44,828 bases of DNA from JAHBNG01 sp039028975. Its GTDB lineage: Bacteria; Chloroflexota; Anaerolineae; Caldilineales; Caldilineaceae. Numbering within the stretch: the first letter of the stretch is position 1; the number at the start of each line of letters is the position of its first letter. The position numbers were made by a program, and so were the translations under genes. The notes below the pieces were generated by a model that searched no databases, was not told where the DNA came from, and saw only the letters and a program-made list of their open reading frames with translations. The stretch spans positions 1 to 44,828 of the forward strand of contig JBCCHB010000141.1 of assembly GCA_039028975.1 (NCBI GenBank). The letters are read 5' to 3'. Below, piece after piece: positions 16,290 to 23,549 of this stretch.

Positions 16290-16498
16290 TGAGCTTGCTC
16301 CTTGATCAAAGTAAATAGACTTACAGGTAGATCCATCACCCTACAAGAAATCATATCAGATTTGACAAGCTGTGTTTGTGATTTATTGCACAATCTCGGG
16401 TTTGTCTGCCGCATGACAGGAGCAAGCCGGGGCCTTTTCCGCACACGGTAACATTTTCTCTCGGATAGTAGTTTACTTTATCATGCTCACAAGTATAC

Positions 16499-18109
16499 TT
16501 ATCTTCCAGGCCGCAACTGATAATTTGGCGCTTCCTTAGTGATCACAACACTATGAGGATGACTTTCCTGATAGCTCGATGCCGTAATCCGAACAAAGCG
16601 TGCCTTGGCCCAGAGATCCTCGATACTTTCGGCCCCTACATACCCCATACCGCTGCGCAGACCACCCATAAGCTGATGAACGTACTCTTTCAAATGACCT
16701 TTATAGGGGACCTGGCCTTCAATGCCTTCAGGCACTGTTTTCCCCCCAATATCCGGGCTGGCGGTTGCATGACCCCCAGCCGCCTGGCCAGACTGATAAC
16801 GGTCGTTGGCTCGGCCCTTCATGGCCCCCAAACTACCCATGCCTCGATACTCTTTAAAGGAGCGCCCTTCACGAATCACAATTTCGCCGGGAGATTCGTG
16901 AAGACCAGCCAGTAGGCTACCCAACATCACCGCGGATGCACCCGCTGCCATCGCTTTGGTAATGTCACCGCTATAACGGATACCACCATCGGCAACCACC
17001 GGAATCCCAAGCTGTCGCCCAGCAGCAGCACATTCGGCAATGGCCGTGAGCTGAGGCATTCCAGCTCCGCTGACAATACGGGTGGTGCAGATAGAGCCAG
17101 CACCAACACCCACCTTGATCACATCGGCTCCGGCTTCTGCCAGGGCCATCACGCCCTCGGCCGTTACCACGTTGCCAGCCAAAATGGGCAGATCTTGGTA
17201 GCGGCTACGCACGGTCTTAATCGTTTCGACGACGTCAAGGCTGTGACCGTGGGCCGTGTCAATAGCTACTGCATCCGCACCGGCGCGGATCAGGGCATCA
17301 GCGCGTTTCAGGCCATTATCACCAACACCTATGGCGGCAGCCACCAACAAACGCCCCTGTTGGTCCTTGGCTGCGTCGGGGAAATCCTGGCGTTTGAGTA
17401 TGTCTTTGTACGTGATCAGTCCTTTGAGCAGGCCCTCATGATCCACCAACGGTAGCTTCTCGATGCGATGAAGGTGAAGCATCTCCTTCGCCTCGTTGAG
17501 GGTAGTGCCGATCTTGGCCGTTACCAGGTTGTCACTGGTCATATAGGCCGAGATTGGACGAGAATAGTCAGTGGCAAAGCGAACATCCCGATTGGTCAGA
17601 ATGCCTACAAGATAACCGGACGCATCCGTGATGGGGACACCGCTGATCCGATAGCGACTCATGACCGCCTCGGCTTGGGCCAAGGTCGCTTCTGGCGTCA
17701 GCGTAACCGGGTCCACGATCATGCCGCTTTCGCTTCTTTTGACCTTATCTACCTCTTCACATTGGGCGTCAATCGATAAGTTCCGATGGATGACGCCCAG
17801 GCCGCCTTGACGGGCCAAGCTAATGGCAAGCTGGCTTTCGGTAACCGTGTCCATGGCCGCACTGAGCACAGGAATCTTTAGGGGCAATCGTGGGTGGAGT
17901 GCACTGCTCAGATTCACTTTTGCAGGCAGGATCTCAGAATAGCCAGGCGATAGGAGCGCATCATCAAAGGTGAGAGCTTCTCTGGCAAATAGCTCTGTTT
18001 GCGGGGCAAGATGGGTTGGTCGGTTGAGTCCGTTGCTTACCCCGCTGCTGTACCCGTTGCTGACGTCCTCTGTATCAATCATCTGGGTTCGATCCACTGT
18101 TGCGGTCAC
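16499..18109 (-). CDS. guaB: Inosine-5'-monophosphate dehydrogenase
   Basis: A 536-residue protein with the IMPDH active-site loop GVGAGSICTTRIVSGAG (catalytic Cys about 341). A CBS-domain pair lies at about 130-240 (MSRYRISGVPI, LTNRDVRF, LHLHRIEKLP, LITYKDILKR). The N-terminal core begins LTFDDALLSPGYSEILP, and GGHATASPDIGGK is near the end. It oxidises IMP to XMP with NAD+, the committed step to GMP. A 40-residue extension precedes the usual start. The GTG at 18109 has an AAGGAGA site 8 nt away. It lies 27 nt downstream of hisE and may share its transcript. Confidence 0.95.
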   Translation of the reverse strand: MTATVDRTQMIDTEDVSNGYSSGVSNGLNRPTHLAPQTELFAREALTFDDALLSPGYSEILPAKVNLSSALHPRLPLKIPVLSAAMDTVTESQLAISLARQGGLGVIHRNLSIDAQCEEVDKVKRSESGMIVDPVTLTPEATLAQAEAVMSRYRISGVPITDASGYLVGILTNRDVRFATDYSRPISAYMTSDNLVTAKIGTTLNEAKEMLHLHRIEKLPLVDHEGLLKGLITYKDILKRQDFPDAAKDQQGRLLVAAAIGVGDNGLKRADALIRAGADAVAIDTAHGHSLDVVETIKTVRSRYQDLPILAGNVVTAEGVMALAEAGADVIKVGVGAGSICTTRIVSGAGMPQLTAIAECAAAGRQLGIPVVADGGIRYSGDITKAMAAGASAVMLGSLLAGLHESPGEIVIREGRSFKEYRGMGSLGAMKGRANDRYQSGQAAGGHATASPDIGGKTVPEGIEGQVPYKGHLKEYVHQLMGGLRSGMGYVGAESIEDLWAKARFVRITASSYQESHPHSVVITKEAPNYQLRPGR

Positions 18110-18136
18110 AGTACACTCTCCTTATGTCTATAAACG

Positions 18137-18415
18137 CTACTTCATACGACGCTGCAATTCGGCTTCTACATCAGCCCATTCTAGCTCTCGTTCCGCTAGG
18201 AGGACCAAGCTGTGATACATAAAATCAGCCAATTCATAAATGATCCGATCCTCGGTTTCACCTTTGGCGGCAATAATGACTTCGACGGCTTCTTCTCCCA
18301 TCTTCTGGAGAATCTTGTTTTCGCCTTTTTCAAAAAGGGATGCAGTGTAGGAATCGGGCGTTGGGTTGGCCTTACGGTCTTTAATCGTTTCGAATAGGTT
18401 GGATAGGGTATTCAT
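18137..18415 (-). CDS. hisE: Phosphoribosyl-ATP pyrophosphohydrolase
   Basis: A 92-residue all-alpha MazG-like NTP pyrophosphatase. It has SYTASLFEKGENKILQKMG, EEAVEVIIAAKGE (metal-binding acidic residues) and IYELADFMYHSLVLL, the full HisE pattern. It removes pyrophosphate from PR-ATP in the second step of histidine synthesis. It is stand-alone, not fused to HisI. hisF lies about 500 bp upstream on the same strand, with an unrelated hypothetical gene in between. Confidence 0.93.
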   Translation of the reverse strand: MNTLSNLFETIKDRKANPTPDSYTASLFEKGENKILQKMGEEAVEVIIAAKGETEDRIIYELADFMYHSLVLLAERELEWADVEAELQRRMK

Positions 18416-18437
18416 ATTGGTCAGTTTGTCGGTTTGT

Positions 18438-18479
18438 CGGTTGGTCGGCTTGTCCCCATGAAGTCAAGGATTGGTCGAT
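18438..18479. repeat. 42-bp interspersed repeat, copy upstream of hisE
   Basis: CGGTTGGTCGGCTTGTCCCC followed by ATG, a variable hexamer and AGGATTGGTCGAT. It matches 26048-26089 except in the hexamer and one other base. It is flanked by more GTCGG-rich heptads and lies just upstream of a minus-strand gene. Confidence 0.75.
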
Positions 18480-18513
18480 CGAATGCAACCAATGAGCGAG
18501 CGCTTCGATTTGT

Positions 18514-18870
18514 TTACGAAGACCATTCATCGATTGCTATTTCGAGTTCATTGATTAAATTGTTAAGGGCGTTGCCTCTGATAGAGAGATGAACCCAGTT
18601 ACATTTATTGAAGGCAATACTCATACTGTAGCTATCATCGTATTCTCCATCTTTCATAATCTTTACGGCGTTTTTAAAGTACGCTGAAAGGTCACAGGAT
18701 TGTTCTGGGGCGGTGCGAAATATGCCTCGCTCGGTCTCTGAATCTCTATAATCTGGATTGTTTATTGTTACATTTATGAACTTCGACATCTGTTGTAGAA
18801 ATGCGAGGCTGGATGCCTGAAGATTTATCGTAATGTTATCGAATTGTAGCTGGATACTCCAGCTGTTCAT
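18514..18870 (-). CDS. Hypothetical protein
   Basis: A 118-residue protein from an ATG at 18870; a TTG at 18900 would add 10 residues. I do not recognise a family. It is acidic, with no signal peptide or membrane segment, and looks like a small alpha/beta protein (WSIQLQFDNITINLQ, NWVHLSIRGNALNNLINEL). It sits between hisF and hisE on the same strand but has no evident link to histidine synthesis. Its composition differs from its neighbours (more Asn and Ile), which may mean it was acquired. Confidence 0.55.
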   Translation of the reverse strand: MNSWSIQLQFDNITINLQASSLAFLQQMSKFINVTINNPDYRDSETERGIFRTAPEQSCDLSAYFKNAVKIMKDGEYDDSYSMSIAFNKCNWVHLSIRGNALNNLINELEIAIDEWSS

Positions 18871-18936
18871 AACGTTCTGAGTTTGTTCAATAAAAAGCAA
18901 CTTTACCCCATGATGAACTTACACATAACCTAAACG

Positions 18937-19722
18937 CTAAGCTGTCTTGCGCACTTGAACACCAGCGTTAACAAGGTGTTCTTTCACCTGATTAACACTT
19001 AACTTGCGAAAATGGAAAAGACTTGCTGCCAGTGCAGCCGCTGCACCACCATCCGTAAGCGCCGCCTGGAAATCTTCAGGCCGACCGGCACCACCGCTGG
19101 CAATTACGGGAATTTTCACAGCATCAGAAATGGCTCGGGTCAGGTCAACATCGTAGCCCTCCTGAGTGCCGTCCCCATCCATGGAGGTAAGCAAAATCTC
19201 GCCTGCCCCCCGGCGTTCTGCTTCCTTGGCCCACTCGACCGCATCTAACTCGGTGTTAATCCGCCCACCCGAAACGTAAACATCCCAGCCCGCCTCTCTT
19301 GCCCGAACCTCTTCACCCTGGCGACGCCGTGCATCCATGGCAACCACAATACACTGACTGCCAAAGCGTTTGGCGCCTTCTTCAATCAGTTCTGGTGTAC
19401 GGACTGCAGCGCTGTTGATACTCACCTTATCAGCTCCGGCAAGGAGAATCGCTCGCATGTCATCAACTGTGCGGATGCCCCCCCCAACTGTAAAAGGAAT
19501 AAAGACCGTATCCGCCACCCGGCGTACCATATCTTCCACAATCTCTCGGGCTTCATGGGTGGCGGTAATGTCGAGGAAGACCAGTTCGTCAGCCCCCTCT
19601 TGATCATAGATTTGGGCCTGTTCGACGGGATCGCCCGCGTCAATGAGATCTACAAAGTTGACGCCTTTGACGACGCGGCCATCTTTAACGTCAAGGCAGG
19701 GTATAATTCGTTTTGCTAACAT
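18937..19722 (-). CDS. hisF: Imidazole glycerol phosphate synthase, cyclase subunit
   Basis: A 261-residue (beta/alpha)8 barrel with RIIPCLDVKDGRVVKGVNF (catalytic Asp in CLDVKDG), FTVGGGIRTVDDMRAIL, CIVVAMDARR (second catalytic Asp) and IPVIASGGAGRPEDF, the phosphate-binding loop. With HisH it converts PRFAR and glutamine-derived ammonia to IGP and AICAR. A short insertion in the DARRRQGEEVRAREAGWDV segment is typical. HisH is not in the window. It is encoded upstream of hisE on the same strand. Confidence 0.95.
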   Translation of the reverse strand: MLAKRIIPCLDVKDGRVVKGVNFVDLIDAGDPVEQAQIYDQEGADELVFLDITATHEAREIVEDMVRRVADTVFIPFTVGGGIRTVDDMRAILLAGADKVSINSAAVRTPELIEEGAKRFGSQCIVVAMDARRRQGEEVRAREAGWDVYVSGGRINTELDAVEWAKEAERRGAGEILLTSMDGDGTQEGYDVDLTRAISDAVKIPVIASGGAGRPEDFQAALTDGGAAAALAASLFHFRKLSVNQVKEHLVNAGVQVRKTA

Positions 19723-19906
19723 TGGGTTTGTTTCGTCTATTTGTTGTGCAAAATTGTAGAATCAGTCGTTCACGATATTGAGGAGGAGGCGTTCTCTTGC
19801 GCCGATTCCTCTCTGAAATGGCCACATGAGAGAATGCTCATTCCACGGTTTTTTGTACTTTCGTGAATTACTGAGAATTAGTAGACCTCAGCGTACCGCT
19901 CATTCC

Positions 19907-20953
19907 TTAGCCAAGCTGCTGAATCTGTTCAGCCGATAGACCTGTGGTCTCTATGATCTGTTCAATCGCCATTCCTGTCGATAAGAGATTGCGAGCGACC
20001 TTCAGCATTGCTGCTTCTTCACCTTCTTGTCGACCTATATCAATGCCCTCTTGCCGACCTATATCAATGCCCTCTTGCCGACCTATATCAATACCTTCTT
20101 CAATCCCCTGATCTTGCGCGAGTTGAATCGCTCCGCGTTCATCTTGCATTCGGATCCCGCGATACTCGTACTGTTCTAGATCCTCTTTTTCCCATCCAAA
20201 CTGATTGGCCAACGTGTAGGCAGTTCTCAGCTCCGGTTCTTGAACATGGGAAGGAATGATATCCAGATCGGGTGCATTGCTGATGAAATAGATCCATTTG
20301 TCTAAAATTTGGGTCAATTCATCTTCAGTTTTGGTGAATTTGGGTAGCTCAATAAAGTAGAAGACCGTATCCTTCAGGTGATGAGCATGGGTTTCCGTAT
20401 CCAGGAATTTATGGCAGCTCAGATAGTCATGTTTACGGATGATTTTGGGTTTTGCGCCTGTACAAATATCACCTGTTTCAATGTTGACTGTTTCACTTTG
20501 AGCTGTCCTTAGCTCTTCCTCTGGAATCGTCTCCAGGTGATTAGATGTGTTGCTTTCTTCATCTGAATCATCAGAGAAGAGAATATAATCGAAGATACCG
20601 ATAAAGATCACTGGGCGTAATATGGGGTAATCTTCCCCAATCTCAATCTGGCCAGCATATTCTTTGGCCACATAATACTGAAACCGCTTGATGGCTCCAG
20701 CTACATTCGAGACTTGCATCTCCACAATAAAGGTAAATCCCCGATGGTCGGTGGCATAAAGGTCCAGAATGGTCTGTTTCAAGAACGCTAATTTGGGCGT
20801 TCGATAGGGATTACGAAATTGGATGCTTTGGATGGCATCAGGGCCTTGTAGATCTAATACCGCATTCAAAAAACTGATTAAGACCTCGGATTTGTCTTCG
20901 CTGCCAAAGATTTTTTTGAAGGCCACATCATTTTTAGGATTCACAAATTTCAT
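19907..20953 (-). CDS. Rpn-type PD-(D/E)XK nuclease / transposase_31-like protein
   Basis: A 348-residue protein beginning MKFVNPKNDVAFKKIFGSED, the family hallmark. The nuclease core has Asp in LDLYATDHRGF (about 64) and Glu-Met-Gln in TFIVEMQV (about 78-80). Near the C-terminus, GIDIGRQE is repeated three times, encoded by a 24-bp tandem repeat around 20027-20098, followed by a helix (MLKVARNLLSTGMAIEQI). Members promote RecA-independent recombination or act in defence, and vary rapidly in C-terminal repeat number. I chose the ATG at 20953, which has AGAGGA upstream, over an in-frame start nine codons earlier. Confidence 0.85.
   Translation of the reverse strand: MKFVNPKNDVAFKKIFGSEDKSEVLISFLNAVLDLQGPDAIQSIQFRNPYRTPKLAFLKQTILDLYATDHRGFTFIVEMQVSNVAGAIKRFQYYVAKEYAGQIEIGEDYPILRPVIFIGIFDYILFSDDSDEESNTSNHLETIPEEELRTAQSETVNIETGDICTGAKPKIIRKHDYLSCHKFLDTETHAHHLKDTVFYFIELPKFTKTEDELTQILDKWIYFISNAPDLDIIPSHVQEPELRTAYTLANQFGWEKEDLEQYEYRGIRMQDERGAIQLAQDQGIEEGIDIGRQEGIDIGRQEGIDIGRQEGEEAAMLKVARNLLSTGMAIEQIIETTGLSAEQIQQLG
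20027..20098. repeat. 24-bp coding tandem repeat (three units)
   Basis: Three nearly identical 24-bp units encode GIDIGRQE repeats near the C-terminus of the Rpn-type protein. Differences between units are silent. Such in-frame repeats can expand or contract by replication slippage. Confidence 0.8.
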
Positions 20954-21033
20954 TGTGCTCGTCCTCTTATGCGAACGCACTGCATCTCGAATAGGAAATA
21001 ACTCAAGGAATCCAGTTCTACGACAAAGCGATA

Positions 21034-21564
21034 TCAGGACTGCTTTCGAGCAACTTCCGATGCCATCCAGTAATGCTGTTTATGACCCTTGGCTTCATAT
21101 TCATCAACTATCCTGGTAGCATCTTCATGCCTTAAACCGCCGCTTATCTTGAAGCGATTGCCGTAAATATCTTCGCGCCAAACGTCCCAAAGGCCGTCGT
21201 GTCTGATAACCACTTCGGGGTCTTCTGCGATGACTTGAATCAGGCCAACGATGTTCTGGTTTAGAGTGTCGAGATCTTCGGCAAGTATCCACCATTCGGT
21301 ATGGTGGCTGGCTCCCACTTGCTGAATTTCGTACTGCTCAGCAAATGTCCTGTTGACCTCGAACTTGGTAACGTAGCCCTTGCCAAATTGAGAGACGTTC
21401 CAACGATTGACTTCGAGCGCATATTGTTTGTTGGTTACCGGATAGAAGATGGGCTGTTCGGGCAATCGAGGCGGCCACCTTCTGTAGCCGCTGGCAGCAA
21501 CTAGATCAAGTTCTTTCTGACTGCACGGACGATACATGGAAACAGTTTTTGATAAGCTAAACAT
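21034..21564 (-). CDS. Conserved hypothetical protein ('ADP-ribosylation/crystallin J1'-like)
   Basis: A 176-residue cytoplasmic protein with no signal or membrane segment. MYRPCSQKELDLVAASGYRR, WPPRLPEQPIFYPVTN, GYVTKFEVNRTFAEQYEIQ and GASHHTEWWILAEDL resemble proteins commonly labelled 'ADP-ribosylation/crystallin J1'. That name has little functional support and no ADP-ribosyl hydrolase motif is visible. The start could be the ATG at 21537 (MYRPCS). It lies 16 nt after the PIN toxin gene on the same strand, so it could be cotranscribed with the toxin-antitoxin pair. Confidence 0.6.
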   Translation of the reverse strand: MFSLSKTVSMYRPCSQKELDLVAASGYRRWPPRLPEQPIFYPVTNKQYALEVNRWNVSQFGKGYVTKFEVNRTFAEQYEIQQVGASHHTEWWILAEDLDTLNQNIVGLIQVIAEDPEVVIRHDGLWDVWREDIYGNRFKISGGLRHEDATRIVDEYEAKGHKQHYWMASEVARKQS

Positions 21565-21580
21565 AGATTCCGGCCTATGG

Positions 21581-21967
21581 TTACCACAAAATTCTCACAT
21601 CATACTTCTTAAATTCAGGATCTCGACTTACAATTGGCAGGTTTTTAGAGATTGCTTGAGCAATGATTGACCTATCGAAAGGATCCCGATGATGTCGCTC
21701 TAATATGACCTGTTCATTGAGATCATCCAAGCTGATGTTGACGAGTTGAATTGAATTGTCGCGAAGCTGTTCGGGAATCAATTTATCAAATGGCTTGGCT
21801 AGCGTAAGTTTCCCAAGATTAGCCTTGATGGCAATCTCCCACAGACTAGCTATACTCAAAAAGACATCATTTTCATCGTCAGCGATTAATTCCTGTGCTG
21901 TATTACTCATACGTTTATCACCTTCGATAAACCACAAGAAACTATGAGTATCAAGAAGAATGTCCAT
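21581..21967 (-). CDS. PIN-domain toxin (VapC-like)
   Basis: A 128-residue PIN-domain nuclease. The acidic residues are in place: Asp6 in ILLDTHSFLW, Glu44 in SLWEIAIKANLGKL, Asp95/Asp98 in RHHRDPFDRSIIAQA and Asp116 in IVSRDPEF. This PilT-like subtype is usually paired with Phd-type antitoxins and cleaves RNA. Its start codon overlaps the antitoxin stop by one base (TAATG), showing a coupled pair. Confidence 0.9.
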   Translation of the reverse strand: MDILLDTHSFLWFIEGDKRMSNTAQELIADDENDVFLSIASLWEIAIKANLGKLTLAKPFDKLIPEQLRDNSIQLVNISLDDLNEQVILERHHRDPFDRSIIAQAISKNLPIVSRDPEFKKYDVRILW

Positions 21968-22191
21968 TACATATACTTGGCAAAGTCCTCAAGCGGTTCA
22001 TCAAAGTCATCTGCCAAAATAATCATACCTTTAGCACTACCAAACTTACGTTGCTTCTTAGGCTTTTCGATTGCAATCATTTTGATGACAGGTTCCTCGT
22101 TTTGAGCAATAATGACTTCTTCTCCACGTAAAATTCTCTCAATAATTTCCAAAAATTGACTTTGCGCTTCGAATACATCAATTTGAATCAT
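21967..22191 (-). CDS. Phd/YefM-type antitoxin
   Basis: A 74-residue protein with the Phd/YefM N-terminal DNA-binding pattern: MIQIDVFEAQSQFLEIIERI, then GEEVIIAQNEEPVIKMI. The C-terminus, which would wrap the toxin, is DDFDEPLEDFAKYM. The ATG at 22191 with AAGGGG upstream is favoured over an in-frame start 16 codons earlier. It precedes and overlaps the PIN toxin gene; autoregulation by the complex is expected for this family. Confidence 0.88.
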   Translation of the reverse strand: MIQIDVFEAQSQFLEIIERILRGEEVIIAQNEEPVIKMIAIEKPKKQRKFGSAKGMIILADDFDEPLEDFAKYM

Positions 22192-22342
22192 CTGAATTCC
22201 CCTTAACCAAACTTGGCAACGCCTATACAGTGGTATCATTTATTTTTACATTCGCGGCAGTCGGACAGGGCCTGCAACGCTGAAATCTGTTGTTCTATCA
22301 ACTGCACGCTCGTCCCAGTTATTCAGGACAGCTCACTATCCC

Positions 22343-23425
22343 TTACCCATACACATACGTCCCATTTGCTTCAACCTTAGCCCCCTCAGCCAAAACTCCC
22401 TTAAAGATCCCCAAAATCGTCTCAATATCGTCAGCCTCAATATGCCGATTGGCCACCGCCCGCAACCGCTTCCCCCCACTGGGATTTGAGAGAACCCCCT
22501 TAGCCTTCAACGCCGCTGACAGTTGGGCCGGTGTAATCTCTTCATGGGCAACCTCATAGTAGACGATATTGGTCTCTACATCTGCCGGGTCGACTTGGAT
22601 GCCGTCTAGTTTTGAGAGTCCAGTAGCCAGGGCTTTCGCGTTCTCATGATCATCGGCCAATCGCTCCACCATCTCGGTGACGGCAACGATCCCTGCAGCT
22701 GCAATCATGCCAGCCTGCCTCATGCCGCTACCCGCCACTTTGCGGTTGCGCCGGGCTTGGTGGATAAACTCTTTGGAACCTACGACGACTGAGCCAACAG
22801 GAGCCGAGAGTCCTTTACTCAAGCAGAGGCTGGCCGTATCCACATTTTTCAGTATGCGCGCCAATGGTTCACCAAGCGCTACTGCAGCATTCCAGAGTCT
22901 GGCACCATCAACGTGGAGCTGGAGACCATGGCTATGGGCTAAATCACCCGCGGCATCCATATGTTCAATAGGCACAACGCGACCGCCCGAGTAACCGTGG
23001 GTGTTCTCCAAACAGACTAGTTTGGTCACTGGATGATGCTCGTTATCCCCACGAATGCTGGCCTCGATCTCATCCAGATCCAGCGTGCCATCTGGATTCG
23101 TATGCACTGGCCGCGGATGAATGCTACCGAGCGCTGATGCACCACCTTGCTCCGAAGTGAAAATGTGACAGCGGTCCCCCAGAATCATCTCATCGCCGCG
23201 GCCACAGTGGGCCATGACAGAGACGAAGTTGCCTTGCGTTCCGCTGGAGACAAAGAGAGCGGCCTCCTTGCCGGTCATCTCAGCAACGATCTCTTGGAGC
23301 TTGTTGACGGTGGGATCTTCACCGTAGACATCATCACCTACTTCGGCTTCAAAGATTGCTTGGCGCATGGCATCGGTGGGCTGAGTAATGGTGTCGCTTC
23401 TTAGGTCATAGACAGGTTGTGACAT
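22343..23425 (-). CDS. ltaE: Low-specificity L-threonine aldolase
   Basis: A 360-residue PLP-dependent fold-type I enzyme. It has YDLRSDTITQPTDAMRQA and GDDVYGEDPTVNKLQE at the N-terminus, ALFVSSGTQGN, LHVDGARLWNAAVALG (Asp and Arg contacting PLP) and the PLP lysine in SLCLSKGLSAPVGSVV. It cleaves threonine or allo-threonine to glycine and acetaldehyde. The ATG at 23425 has GCGAGG upstream. It stands alone on the minus strand, about 120 nt after the acylase gene. Confidence 0.92.
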   Translation of the reverse strand: MSQPVYDLRSDTITQPTDAMRQAIFEAEVGDDVYGEDPTVNKLQEIVAEMTGKEAALFVSSGTQGNFVSVMAHCGRGDEMILGDRCHIFTSEQGGASALGSIHPRPVHTNPDGTLDLDEIEASIRGDNEHHPVTKLVCLENTHGYSGGRVVPIEHMDAAGDLAHSHGLQLHVDGARLWNAAVALGEPLARILKNVDTASLCLSKGLSAPVGSVVVGSKEFIHQARRNRKVAGSGMRQAGMIAAAGIVAVTEMVERLADDHENAKALATGLSKLDGIQVDPADVETNIVYYEVAHEEITPAQLSAALKAKGVLSNPSGGKRLRAVANRHIEADDIETILGIFKGVLAEGAKVEANGTYVYG

Positions 23426-23549
23426 AGTGCCTCGCAGGTTTGCTACATCTGAATAATTAATTATTGAATATTCAACAATTAACTGTTAATTATTGGTTTC
23501 CGATCTTACTACCATTCCCAGACCAGTGCCAAAAGACCAACCAGCTAAA

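Noticed and set aside
16290..16498. Gap upstream of cydA examined for a regulator site or small gene
   Set aside because: No clear operator, promoter pair or frame could be supported.
20027..20098. Regular 24-bp repeats considered as a CRISPR array
   Set aside because: The units are directly adjacent with no spacers and are in frame inside the Rpn-type gene.
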